NCBI RefSeq assembly: GCF_023805295.1
Contig: NZ_JAMSHT010000001.1
Span: forward strand, 1-64,000
Direction: 5' to 3'
Source: Sphingomicrobium sediminis
GTDB lineage: Bacteria; Pseudomonadota; Alphaproteobacteria; Sphingomonadales; Sphingomonadaceae
Length of the DNA stretch: 64,000 bases
The notes beneath the pieces were generated by a model. That model was not told where the DNA came from and made no database searches. It saw only the letters and a program-made list of their open reading frames with translations. The translations under genes were made by a program, and so were the position numbers. Position 1 is the stretch's first letter, and each line of letters opens with the position of its first letter. Below, in pieces: positions 37,824 to 46,521 of the stretch.

Positions 37824-38474
37824 CTAGCCGAAGGGCAGCACGACGTCCCAGCGCAACGCTTCGACCGCGCCCTCGAGCGGGTCGGAGCGTTTCGCGACGA
37901 GCAGCGAGTCTTCGGCAATATCCTCGAGCGCATTTTCCTTTTCGCCTGGGAAGTACATCTGCGTCGTCAGGCGGCTTTGCTGGCCATCGATCGTGAAATG
38001 AATGTGGCGAGGTCGCAGGAATGTGCCAATGCCATAGATTGCAGGCTTGATCGTGCGGAAGCGGTAGCGCCCTTCATCATCGGTCATCAGCACCGCCGAT
38101 CCCTGGAAGTGCGGATCGAGCGGAATGTCCTCGCGCGTATCGCCGGCATGATCATAGCGACCCGCCGCATTGGCTTGCCACAGGTCGAGCTTTGCACCGA
38201 CGATCGGATCGCCATTGGTATCGACCACGCGACCGAAAATATCTAGCAGGTCGCCTGCCGCACGTTCGCTATGACCTTCGATCATTGTGAGGTCGGCATC
38301 TTGGTCGAGCGGGCGGACCACCGGATAGAATGGTCCCAATTGCTGCGCCGGTGTCGAGCCCATCATGGATTCGATAATCTCGTCGATCTGCTGGTCCTGC
38401 GCCAAGAGCGGCGCGCCCACGGCAATGCCGAGGCCGCCCGCAATCATGCGGCGGCGCGAAAGCATAGTCTTCAT
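37824..38474 (-). CDS. Exported intradiol ring-cleavage dioxygenase-like protein
   Basis: A 216-residue protein with a Tat-like leader (SRRRMIAGGLGIAVGAPLLA) and an intradiol dioxygenase beta-sandwich. Fe(III) ligands of the family can be placed: Tyr in NAAGRYDH, Tyr in PAIYGIG or nearby, and two His in RPRHIHFTID. Canonical enzymes open catechol or protocatechuate, but short exported members are common and their substrates are mostly unknown. ATG 38474 is chosen because it starts the leader; longer in-frame sequence has no export signal. Confidence 0.8.
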   Translation of the reverse strand: MKTMLSRRRMIAGGLGIAVGAPLLAQDQQIDEIIESMMGSTPAQQLGPFYPVVRPLDQDADLTMIEGHSERAAGDLLDIFGRVVDTNGDPIVGAKLDLWQANAAGRYDHAGDTREDIPLDPHFQGSAVLMTDDEGRYRFRTIKPAIYGIGTFLRPRHIHFTIDGQQSRLTTQMYFPGEKENALEDIAEDSLLVAKRSDPLEGAVEALRWDVVLPFG

Positions 38475-38562
38475 ATGGCTGTCCCCCTGCCAGTTGAGTC
38501 GCAATGCGATACGCAACTTAACAAGGATTAAGCATGCGCCGCGGGGAGGCGGCTGGCAAGCC

Positions 38563-39834
38563 CTAGGCCGAAAGCAACCGGATCGGGTTCTCGATGAAGG
38601 TACGCAGGTGCTGGAGGAAGCTTGCCGCATCCCAGCCGTCGACCACCCGGTGGTCGCACGACAGCGACAGGTTCATCTTCTTCTTCGCCACCAGCTCGTC
38701 ATCCTCGATGACGGGCAGTTCCTGCATCTTGTTGACGGCGATGATCGCGACCTGCGGCGGGGTGATGACAGGGGTCGAGGTGATGCCGCCCATCGGGCCG
38801 AGCGAAGACAGCGAAATCGTCGCGCCCTGAAGGTCGTCGCGGGCGATCTTGCCCGAACGCGCTTCCTCGGCGAGGCGGTTGATGTCGCTTGCGAGCTGCC
38901 ACACGGACTTTCCGTGCGCATCCTTGATGACCGGCACCATCAGGCCGGCGTCGGTCTGCGCGGCCATGCCGAGATGCATCGGGCCGTGGCGGGTGATGAC
39001 ATTGGCATCATCGTCATAGGTCGCATTGAGCATCGGGAAATCGGGCAGCGCCTTGGCCATCGCGGTGATGATGAAGGGCAGGACGGTCAGCTTGGGACGA
39101 TTGCCGCGATCGGCATTCATCATGGCGCGCGTTTCCTCGAGCGCGGTCATGTCGAAATCGTCGACCAGCGTGAAATGCGGGATCTTGCGCTTGGCTGCCT
39201 GCATATTCTCGGCAATTTTGCGGCGCATGCCGACGACCTTGATGGTCTCGTCCTTGCGCGGCGCGCCGCCGCCATGGCTGACGCTGCCGCCATTGTAGAG
39301 GAGATAGGCGTCGAGATCGGCGTGACGGACGCGGTCGGAAGTGGTTTTCACCTCCGACAGGTCGATACCGAGATCGCGCGCACGCTGACGCACGGTCGGC
39401 GAAGCGAGCACCTTCTCGCCGCTATGGGCGGGCTCGGGTTCGGGCTCCGGCGCGGGCGCGGGGGCCTTTTCCTCGACGTCGACGGTCGGGATTTCTTCTT
39501 CCTGCGCTTCGGTTGGTTCTTCGGCGCCGTCGGCCATTGGGGCTTCGTCCTGGCTCTCGACCGGCGCGACATCTTCCTGCGCGGGCGCTTGGCCCTCGAC
39601 CTCGATTTCGACCAGCACCGATCCGATGGGGATCATATCGCCGACTTCACCGGCCAGCTTCACGACCTTGCCCGCGACCGGGCTTTCCATCTCGACGGTG
39701 GCCTTGTCGGTCATCATGTCGGCAAGGTGCGCATCTTCCTCGATCATGTCGCCGACCTTGACGTGCCAGTCGACGATCTCGGCCTCGGCAATGCCTTCGC
39801 CAATGTCGGGGAGCTTGAAGTTGAAAATAGCCAT
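38563..39834 (-). CDS. bkdB: Branched-chain 2-oxoacid dehydrogenase E2 (dihydrolipoyl acyltransferase)
   Basis: A 423-residue E2 protein: one lipoyl domain (Lys44 in TDKATVE), an acidic/proline/alanine-rich linker, a peripheral-subunit-binding domain around VRQRARDLGIDLSEVKTT, and the catalytic domain ending CDHRVVDGWDAASFLQH with the active His. Sequence at the lipoyl domain (KLPDIGEGIAEAEIVDWHVKVGD) is of the branched-chain type rather than pyruvate or 2-oxoglutarate. Its ATG overlaps the E1-beta stop (TAATG). No E3 gene is present; a lipoamide dehydrogenase must come from elsewhere. Confidence 0.88.
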   Translation of the reverse strand: MAIFNFKLPDIGEGIAEAEIVDWHVKVGDMIEEDAHLADMMTDKATVEMESPVAGKVVKLAGEVGDMIPIGSVLVEIEVEGQAPAQEDVAPVESQDEAPMADGAEEPTEAQEEEIPTVDVEEKAPAPAPEPEPEPAHSGEKVLASPTVRQRARDLGIDLSEVKTTSDRVRHADLDAYLLYNGGSVSHGGGAPRKDETIKVVGMRRKIAENMQAAKRKIPHFTLVDDFDMTALEETRAMMNADRGNRPKLTVLPFIITAMAKALPDFPMLNATYDDDANVITRHGPMHLGMAAQTDAGLMVPVIKDAHGKSVWQLASDINRLAEEARSGKIARDDLQGATISLSSLGPMGGITSTPVITPPQVAIIAVNKMQELPVIEDDELVAKKKMNLSLSCDHRVVDGWDAASFLQHLRTFIENPIRLLSA

Positions 39835-40847
39835 TATTGAGCCATCACTTTCTCAAGAGCTTTCTTGATCCGGGCAGGGCCGGGGAAATAGGTCCATTCG
39901 TAGCTGTGCGGGTAGGGCGTGTCCCAACCCGTCACGCGCTCGACGGGCGCTTCAAGATGATAAAAGCAGCGTTCGGTGACCAGCGCGCTTAGCTCGGCGC
40001 CGAAGCCCGAAGTGCGCGGTGCTTCATGAACGATGAGGCAGCGGCCGGTCTTCTTCACCGAAGCCTCGATCGCTTCGATGTCGAGCGGCACGAGCGTGCG
40101 CAGGTCGAGGATTTCGGCGTCGATGCCGGCCTCTTCCATCGCCGTCTTGGCGACATGGACCATGGTGCCATAGGCGAGCACGGTCAGCGCTTCGCCCTCG
40201 CGGACGACATTCGCCTTGCCCAGCGGCACGGTATAGTGGCCCTCGGGCACTTCGGCCTCGGGGCGCTTGGCCCAAGCCTCGACCGGCTGGTCATGATGGC
40301 CGCCGAAGGGGCCGTTATAGATGCGCTTGGGCTCGAAGAAGATGACGGGATCGGGATCCTCGATCGCGGCGAGCAGCAGGCCCTTGGCGTCGTAGGGCGT
40401 CGAGGGCACGACGACCTTCAGGCCCGCAATATGCGTGAACAGGCTTTCGGGCGACTGCGAATGGGTCTGGCCGCCGTAAATGCCGCCACCATAGGGCGAG
40501 CGGATGACCATCGGCATCGTCCATTCGCCCGCGGTGCGATAGCGCATCTTGGCGACTTCGCTGACGATCTGGTCGTAGGCCGGGTAGATATAGTCGGCGA
40601 ACTGGATTTCGATGACGGGCTTGAGGCCATAGGCGGCCATGCCGACCGCGGTGGCGGCGATCCCGTTTTCCGAAATCGGCGCATCGAACGCGCGTTGCTT
40701 GCCAAATTCCTGTTGCAGGCCCTCGGTCACGCGGAAGACGCCGCCGAAATAGCCAGCATCCTCGCCGAAAACGACGATATCCTCGTCGGCGCGCATCGCG
40801 ACCTTGTGGGCGTCGTTCAGCGCCTGGATCATGTTCATTGCGGGCAT
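39834..40847 (-). CDS. bkdA2: Branched-chain 2-oxoacid dehydrogenase E1 beta subunit
   Basis: A 337-residue ThDP E1-beta subunit: MIQALNDAHKVAMRADEDIVVFGEDAGYFGGVFRVT, the catalytic-dimer region FDAPISENGIAATAVGMAAYG, and SPYGGGIYGGQTHSQSPE. ATG 40847 has GGAGGG upstream and overlaps the alpha-subunit stop (TAATG); upstream open frame is only within the alpha gene. Confidence 0.93.
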   Translation of the reverse strand: MPAMNMIQALNDAHKVAMRADEDIVVFGEDAGYFGGVFRVTEGLQQEFGKQRAFDAPISENGIAATAVGMAAYGLKPVIEIQFADYIYPAYDQIVSEVAKMRYRTAGEWTMPMVIRSPYGGGIYGGQTHSQSPESLFTHIAGLKVVVPSTPYDAKGLLLAAIEDPDPVIFFEPKRIYNGPFGGHHDQPVEAWAKRPEAEVPEGHYTVPLGKANVVREGEALTVLAYGTMVHVAKTAMEEAGIDAEILDLRTLVPLDIEAIEASVKKTGRCLIVHEAPRTSGFGAELSALVTERCFYHLEAPVERVTGWDTPYPHSYEWTYFPGPARIKKALEKVMAQ

Positions 40848-42106
40848 TATTCGCCCTCCTTCAGCGCGGCGTCGCGCTGTTCTGCAATGTGCCAGGGCAT
40901 ATCGGCATAGACGTCTTCGAACATGGTCTCCTTGCCCTCGTCGCCCTGGTCGGAAAGGACACCGAGCTTCTCGGCTTCCTTCTGCGCGGCGCGGACCATG
41001 GCGGTGAGTTCCTCTTCCTGTCCCTTGTCCTGATCCTCGTCCCATTCGCCGAGCGCGATGAGGTGGTTCTTGAGCCGCAGGACCGGATCGCCCAGCGGCC
41101 AGGCTTCGCTTTCTTCCTTGGGGCGGTAGCCGGTCGGATCGTCGGAGGTCGAATGTCCCTCGGCGCGGTAGGTGAAGAATTCGATGAAGGTCGGTCCGTT
41201 GTTCGACCGCGCGCGCTCGGCGGCCCAGCGGGTCGCGGCATAAACGGCGAGCACGTCGTTTCCGTCGACGCGCAGCCCCGCCATGCCGTAGCCGACGGCG
41301 CGGCTGGCAAAGGTCGCCTGTTCGGCGCCGGCAATGCCCGAGAAGCTCGAGATCGCCCACTGATTGTTGACGCAGGCGAGGATGACCGGGGCCTGGTAGA
41401 CCGAGGCAAAGGTCATGGCCGCGTGGAAGTCGCCTTCCGCCGTCGCGCCGTCGCCGATCCAGCCCATCGCGATGCGGCTGTCGCCCTTGATCGCGCTGGC
41501 CATCGCCCAGCCGACCGCCTGCGGATATTGCGTCGCGAGGTTACCCGAAATGGAGAAGAAACCCTTCTCCTTGTCCGAATACATGATCGGTAGCTGGCGG
41601 CCTTTCATGTGGTCGCCGGCATTCGAATAGATCTGGCACATCATCTTCACCAGCGGATAGCCGCGATACACGAGCAGGCCCTGCTGGCGATAGGTCGGGA
41701 AGTGGATGTCCTCGCTATCCATCGCTGCGGCCGCGCTGATCGCGATCGCCTCTTCGCCGGTGCACTTCATGTAGAAGCTGGTCTTCCCCTGGCGCTGGGC
41801 GCGATACATGCGGTCATCGAAGACGCGGACCGTGACCATGTCGCGGTAAATCTTCTTGAGCACATCGACGCTCAGCTTGGGGTCCCATGGGCCGACCGCT
41901 TTGTGGTCGTCGTCAAGCACGCGGACGAGGTGGGTCGTCAGCGGAATCGTTTCCTTGTCGTCGCACGCACTGTCGGGGCGCGGGGCCTCACCGGCCGCGG
42001 GCACCTCGATATTGGAATAATCGGGGGTGTCGCCCGGTCGATAAGGCGGTTCGGGAACGTGCAATTTCAGCGCCGGCCGATTGGGGCGCTTTTCGTCTCG
42101 GGCCAT
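40847..42106 (-). CDS. bkdA1: Branched-chain 2-oxoacid dehydrogenase E1 alpha subunit
   Basis: A 419-residue E1-alpha subunit: MTVRVFDDRMYRAQRQGKTSFYMKCTGEEA, the ThDP-Mg motif GWIGDGATAEGDFHAAMTFASVYQAPVI ending in NNQWAIS, and the phosphorylation-loop-like YRAEGHSTSDDP. Together with E1-beta and E2 it oxidatively decarboxylates the oxoacids from Val, Leu and Ile. First gene of the three-gene operon. Confidence 0.93.
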   Translation of the reverse strand: MARDEKRPNRPALKLHVPEPPYRPGDTPDYSNIEVPAAGEAPRPDSACDDKETIPLTTHLVRVLDDDHKAVGPWDPKLSVDVLKKIYRDMVTVRVFDDRMYRAQRQGKTSFYMKCTGEEAIAISAAAAMDSEDIHFPTYRQQGLLVYRGYPLVKMMCQIYSNAGDHMKGRQLPIMYSDKEKGFFSISGNLATQYPQAVGWAMASAIKGDSRIAMGWIGDGATAEGDFHAAMTFASVYQAPVILACVNNQWAISSFSGIAGAEQATFASRAVGYGMAGLRVDGNDVLAVYAATRWAAERARSNNGPTFIEFFTYRAEGHSTSDDPTGYRPKEESEAWPLGDPVLRLKNHLIALGEWDEDQDKGQEEELTAMVRAAQKEAEKLGVLSDQGDEGKETMFEDVYADMPWHIAEQRDAALKEGE

Positions 42107-42194
42107 TCTTTACCTCTCCTGCCGCTAACGCCCGAACGGGCGGCGGCGATCCTGTCGCCGCCCCCGTAACGTCAATGCAGGCAAAAATGAAGGC

Positions 42195-45100
42195 TTAGTG
42201 CTCGTGGGCGCCAACGACTTCGGCATTGGCCGTATAGCCCTCGCCCGCACCATCCTGGAACCAGAAGGGCTCGAGACCGCCTTGGCCGCCGGCCACGACC
42301 TGCAGGTTGCTGTCGTAGAGGATGCCGCCCTGCATCACCATGCCGACATCGGCCGAGTTGCGGATATTCTCGAGCGGATCGCTGTCGAGGATGACGAGGT
42401 CGGCCAGCTTGCCGGGCTCGATCGAACCCAGATCGGTGGCAAGGCCGAGGCTGATCGCCGGGTTCATCGTGGCGGTGCGGATGGCGTCGAGATTGCTCAT
42501 GTCGCCAAGCTCCGCATAGGTCCAGATTTCCCAATGCGCGCCCAGTCCCTCACGCTGGCCGTGCGGGCCGATATTGGCCATCACGCCGCGCTCGTTGAGC
42601 TGGCGCGCGCCTTCGGCGACCTGTTCGAGATTGTTTTCCTCTTCAGGGAAGAAGGTGCCGCGGCGCGCAGCGCTGTCAAGAATGCCGCGCGGGACCCACT
42701 TGTTGAGGATCGGGTCGGCCCAGACGTCGGTCGTCTGGTACCACCACATCTCGCCCCACGGACCGCCGTAAGCGACGTTGAGCGTCGGCGTGTAGGCCGT
42801 CTTCACACCCTGGCCGCCCCACATCTGCAGGACGTCATCATAGATGTTCTGCACCGGCAGCGCGTGCTCGATCGTAGTGTGGCCGTCGGCGACCATGGTC
42901 ATGTTGTGCATGAACAGGCTGCCACCTTCGGGCATCACGTCCATCTCGAGCTCACGCGCGGCCTGGATCACCATCTGGCGCTGGTCGCGGCGCGGCTGGT
43001 TATAGCTCTTCACGCTCCACGCGCCCTTGGCCTTCAAGCGACGCAGGTGCGAGCGGGCATCCTCGACGCTGTCGATCTCGGCGGTGAAGGCCGTGGTCGC
43101 GCCATAGAGGATGGTGCCGGTCGAGAAGATACGCGGGGCGAGGATCAGGCCCGCTTTCTGATGCTCGGCCGCTGCAAACACGCTGGTCGTGTCGTTGGAC
43201 GGATCGTGCACCGCCGTGACGCCATGCGCGAGGCTGGCTGCATGCGCCCAATTCTGTTGCGGGATGACCCCGCCGGTCGCCATCGGGCCGTGCCAATGCG
43301 CGTCGATGAGGCCGGGGATGATGGTTTTGCCGCTGACATCGATGACGCGGGTGCCGGCTTCCCAGCTAATCGCGGCGAGCGGGCCGACCGCGGCGATGCG
43401 GTTATTCTCGATCATGATCGCGCCATTCTCGATCACTTCGTCGCCATTCATGGTGATGATCTTGGCGCCCGAGAGGACGTAGCGCTCGTCGCCCTCGACC
43501 GCATTGGCGGTCACGGCGAGGTTGGCGACCTCAATGGCATCGGCTTCGGTGACGTCGCCGACAGAATTGATCGAGCGCTTGTAGAGGTTCGGGCCCTCGG
43601 TCCAGTAGAGCGCGCCGTCATTGCCCCATTGCACCCATTCGCCGACATCGGTCGTGACCTTGACCTGCGGAACACCGCCGCCCGAGGGCGACAGGTCGAG
43701 CGTGCGGCCGGTCTGGACGAAGGGCACGACATAGGTCTGGAAGCGCTCGGTCCAGGCGACGAACTTGCCGTCGCGAGATAGCTGGAAGTCACCGGCATTG
43801 GTGCTGGTGAGGTGCGTCTGCTCCTCGCGCGTCATGATGTCCATCGAATTCAATGCCGTCTTGTCGCCTTCGCGGCTCAGGTAGAGCAGGCGCGACCCGT
43901 CGGCGCTGAAGCTCGGCGAGGCGCCGAACTCGGCGACCTTCATCGCATCGCCGCCCGACAGGTTGGCGACATAGAGGCCGGTATCGCGGCTGTAGAGCGG
44001 GCTGGTGATGTAGCCGCCCGAGCCCTTGCGATAGACGATGCGGTTGCCGTCAGGCGAGAAAGCAGGGTCGAAATAGTGGCCGGGCACGGTGGTGACGGTG
44101 CGGGCGCGGCTGCCGTCGGCGCGGGCGACGCGAATACGGCCGAGTTCGGTATCGTCCCATTCGACCCAGGCGATCTGGCGGCCGTCGGCACTCCAGGTCG
44201 GGTGGCTCTGGCGCCAGTCGGTGTCACCGGTGATCGCGCGGGTGCGGCCCGACAAGAGGTCGCGCACATGGATCTTGCCGAGCGCTTCGAAGGCGACGCG
44301 GTCGCCATCGGGGCTGACGCTCACGAAGCGCAGTGCCTTGGTCTCAAAGGTCGGTTCGCCTACGCGCTTCTGGTGACGCACCGCATCGGCGACCCAGCGC
44401 GTATCATTGACGGTGAAGGGGATTTCGGAGACCGCGCCGCTGCCCACATCGACGCGGTGGATGCCGCCCTTGGCCCAGAAGACGATGCTGTCGCCGTCGG
44501 GGGTCCATTCCATGTTGGGATAGACGCCGTGCACGGCCCAGGTTTCCTGCATGTCACGGTCGAGGACGTCGGTGACGGGACGGATCGCGCCGCTGTCGAG
44601 GTCCATGATCATGATGACCGACTTGGCGCGGATGCGGCGGATGAAAGCAAGGCTCTTGCCGTCGGGCGAGGGCGTCGGGCTGATCGCACCGCCGGCGCCC
44701 GAGACGAGCGTCTCGATCTCGCCGGTCTGGCGATCGAGGCGGCGGATCACGTAGATCTGGCCATTCACGTCCTTGGAATATTCGAACACTTCGCCGGGCG
44801 TGGCATCGTCCGAATAATAGAGGTAGCGGCCATCCGGCGAGAATGCGGGTTCGCCCGTATCCTTCTGGTCGGTGCGGCGCTTGGTCATCTGCAGCCCGCT
44901 GCCTTCGCCCGAGGCGTGGTAGAGCCACATTTCGCCCGCGCCCAGCGAACGCGACGAGGTGAAATGCTTGCGGCCGACGACATATTCGCCGTCGGGCGTC
45001 CATTCAGGCTGATTGAGCAGGCGGAAGCTTTCGTCAGAAACCTGGCGCGGTTCGGAGCCGTCGGCCTTCATGACCCACAGATTGTCGCCGCCGGCGCGGT

Positions 45101-45482
45101 CGGAGGTGAAGGCGATTTCGCTGCCGTCGGGGGAGAAGACGGGCTGCATGTCCCACTGGTGGCCGCTCGAAATGTTGCGCGCAGTGCCGCCGCTGATCGG
45201 CATGGTGTAGATGTCGCCGAGCATGTCGAAGACGATGGTGCGGCCGTCGGGCGAGACGTCGAGGCTCATCCACGTGCCCTTCGACGTGTTGATCGTCACA
45301 TTGCGGCCGGGGCCTTCGGTCGCGGTGACGTCCCAATCCTCATTCTCGGCAATCTCGTCGACGGTGGGCGCGCCCGTATCTTCGGTGATGATCGGTTCAG
45401 CGCCTTCCTCGCGCTCCTGCTGGGCATAAGCAGGCGTGGCGATAAGGGCTGCGCTGGCGAGCAGCGAGAATGCGAGTTTCAT
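42195..45482 (-). CDS. Secreted beta-propeller/amidohydrolase fusion protein
   Basis: A 1095-residue protein with a signal peptide (LLASAALIATPAYA). Residues about 60-600 hold WD40-like PD40 (TolB-type) propeller blades, recognisable by repeated PVFSPDGSEIAFTSDR-like units. About 680-1090 is a metal-dependent amidohydrolase: IIPGLIDAHWHG gives the first His pair, HTTIEHALPVQ a further His, and LADLVILDSDPLENI is the usual C-terminal closing. It is probably periplasmic; substrates may be peptides or cyclic amides. ATG 45482 has GGGGGA upstream. Confidence 0.88.
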   Translation of the reverse strand: MKLAFSLLASAALIATPAYAQQEREEGAEPIITEDTGAPTVDEIAENEDWDVTATEGPGRNVTINTSKGTWMSLDVSPDGRTIVFDMLGDIYTMPISGGTARNISSGHQWDMQPVFSPDGSEIAFTSDRAGGDNLWVMKADGSEPRQVSDESFRLLNQPEWTPDGEYVVGRKHFTSSRSLGAGEMWLYHASGEGSGLQMTKRRTDQKDTGEPAFSPDGRYLYYSDDATPGEVFEYSKDVNGQIYVIRRLDRQTGEIETLVSGAGGAISPTPSPDGKSLAFIRRIRAKSVIMIMDLDSGAIRPVTDVLDRDMQETWAVHGVYPNMEWTPDGDSIVFWAKGGIHRVDVGSGAVSEIPFTVNDTRWVADAVRHQKRVGEPTFETKALRFVSVSPDGDRVAFEALGKIHVRDLLSGRTRAITGDTDWRQSHPTWSADGRQIAWVEWDDTELGRIRVARADGSRARTVTTVPGHYFDPAFSPDGNRIVYRKGSGGYITSPLYSRDTGLYVANLSGGDAMKVAEFGASPSFSADGSRLLYLSREGDKTALNSMDIMTREEQTHLTSTNAGDFQLSRDGKFVAWTERFQTYVVPFVQTGRTLDLSPSGGGVPQVKVTTDVGEWVQWGNDGALYWTEGPNLYKRSINSVGDVTEADAIEVANLAVTANAVEGDERYVLSGAKIITMNGDEVIENGAIMIENNRIAAVGPLAAISWEAGTRVIDVSGKTIIPGLIDAHWHGPMATGGVIPQQNWAHAASLAHGVTAVHDPSNDTTSVFAAAEHQKAGLILAPRIFSTGTILYGATTAFTAEIDSVEDARSHLRRLKAKGAWSVKSYNQPRRDQRQMVIQAARELEMDVMPEGGSLFMHNMTMVADGHTTIEHALPVQNIYDDVLQMWGGQGVKTAYTPTLNVAYGGPWGEMWWYQTTDVWADPILNKWVPRGILDSAARRGTFFPEEENNLEQVAEGARQLNERGVMANIGPHGQREGLGAHWEIWTYAELGDMSNLDAIRTATMNPAISLGLATDLGSIEPGKLADLVILDSDPLENIRNSADVGMVMQGGILYDSNLQVVAGGQGGLEPFWFQDGAGEGYTANAEVVGAHEH

Positions 45483-45608
45483 GGATTTGTCCCCCAGATA
45501 ATAGGTGTTTCGCGCGCGGTTATGGCCCGCTTGGCTGGGAACGGCAATTGCCGCTTCGACAAACGGCATGATTGACGCCGGGCGCTCGGCTCGGCAAAGG
45601 CAGGGCCC

Positions 45609-45875
45609 ATGAGCGAAGAGAAAAAGAGCGAACTTCCCGACCGCCTGTCGATGGACCCCAAGAGCGAGTATTTCGACGGCGAATTGCTGGCCCGCGGTGT
45701 CGGCATCAAGTTCAACGGCGTCGAGAAGATCGGCGTCGAGGAATATTGCCTGTCCGAAGGCTGGATCCGCATCGCTGCGGGCAAGAGCCGCGATCGCTTC
45801 GGCAATCCGATGACGATCAAGCTGAAGGGCAAGGTTGAGCCTTACCTCGAAGACGAAAACGACGCCCAGTCCTAG
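45609..45875 (+). CDS. DUF3297 family protein
   Basis: An 88-residue protein of the DUF3297 family: DRLSMDPKSEYFDGELLARGVGI, FNGVEKIGVEEYCLSEGWI and KLKGKVEPYLE are its constant parts. Soluble, function unknown; common in alphaproteobacteria. It is divergent from the large amidohydrolase gene. Confidence 0.85.
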   Translation: MSEEKKSELPDRLSMDPKSEYFDGELLARGVGIKFNGVEKIGVEEYCLSEGWIRIAAGKSRDRFGNPMTIKLKGKVEPYLEDENDAQS

Positions 45876-45913
45876 GGACTGAGCGCCGCTCGTTACTCAA
45901 TAGATATTAGAGC

Positions 45914-46156
45914 CTAGGCGGGCGTCGCCACCGCAGCCTCGTCCTGCGGATAGGTCTGCTTGGCCTTGCGGGCGCGATAATAGTCGTATCCCTTGCGCGC
46001 GGCCCATGCGGCGGTGAGCGCGGCGCCGAGCGGGGCGAAACCGCGCTTGGCGATGAAGGGCAGGGCGGCGGTTGCCGCTGCGCCCAGCGCGCCGCCACCC
46101 AGCGTGGCAGCAAGGCGTTTGCCGGCGACGGCAGTGATAATCGAACGTGCAAGCAT
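45914..46156 (-). CDS. Small membrane-associated protein, function unknown
   Basis: An 80-residue basic protein with an Ala/Gly-rich hydrophobic stretch (LAATLGGGALGAAATAALPFIA) and another short one before a charged tail (RKGYDYYRARKAKQ). ATG 46156 has AGGAG at good distance. It is transcribed away from the psp control region, so the palindromes at 46226-46261 could also affect it. Not recognised. Confidence 0.65.
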   Translation of the reverse strand: MLARSIITAVAGKRLAATLGGGALGAAATAALPFIAKRGFAPLGAALTAAWAARKGYDYYRARKAKQTYPQDEAAVATPA

Positions 46157-46225
46157 GTCGGTACTCCTAAATATGTGTCTTGCCCTACCAACGCATGATC
46201 CGCCGTCCGGCTCCGCATTTCGTCG

Positions 46226-46261
46226 TGGGAAAATCTCCCAACAGCCAGTGGGATTTTCCAC
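46226..46261. promoter_or_regulatory. Two tandem palindromes, candidate enhancer-binding sites for the psp promoter
   Basis: TGGGAAAATCTCCCA (46226-46240) and GTGGGATTTTCCAC (46248-46261) share TGGGA-type arms and lie roughly 80-115 bp before the inferred start point of the sigma-54 promoter. This is the usual place for activator sites of bacterial enhancer-binding proteins such as PspF. Inference from symmetry and position. Confidence 0.65.
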
Positions 46262-46313
46262 CATCGGCGGGTCGAAAGCTTAGAGCAACATTGATTTTAC
46301 TGGATTTTTTCAT

Positions 46314-46330
46314 TTGGCACACCCTGTGCA
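46314..46330 (+). promoter_or_regulatory. Sigma-54 promoter of the psp operon
   Basis: TTGGCACACCCTGTGCA matches the -24/-12 consensus: TTGGCAC at 46314-46320, GC at 46328-46329, with exactly ten bases between the GG and GC pairs. Transcription should begin near 46341, 46 bases before the first ATG. E. coli psp genes are also sigma-54 dependent. Confidence 0.82.
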
Positions 46331-46386
46331 TCTGTCTTTGCATCACGTCCAACGCGATGGACGATGCGAATAAAGGGAGACAGAAA

Positions 46387-46521
46387 ATGTTCGGTACGAA
46401 TTTCCACCGCCATCTGATTGCCGGCTTTGCCGCGATCGCGATGAGCGTCATCACCATCGGTGCCACCGTCGCGCCGACCGATGCGGTGGCGAGCCCGATC
46501 CAGGCCAGCGTCTATGCCTGA
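46387..46521 (+). CDS. 44-residue single-span membrane peptide at the head of the psp operon
   Basis: A 44-residue product: short basic start (FGTNFHRHL), hydrophobic stretch IAGFAAIAMSVITIGATVA, and a small polar tail ending ASVYA. It could be a single-span membrane peptide or a secreted peptide with a cleavable leader. GGGAG precedes the ATG. Its last 8 bases overlap the start of pspA, and it is the first gene after the sigma-54 promoter, which supports a real, envelope-stress-induced gene. Not recognised as any named Psp protein. Confidence 0.7.
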   Translation: MFGTNFHRHLIAGFAAIAMSVITIGATVAPTDAVASPIQASVYA

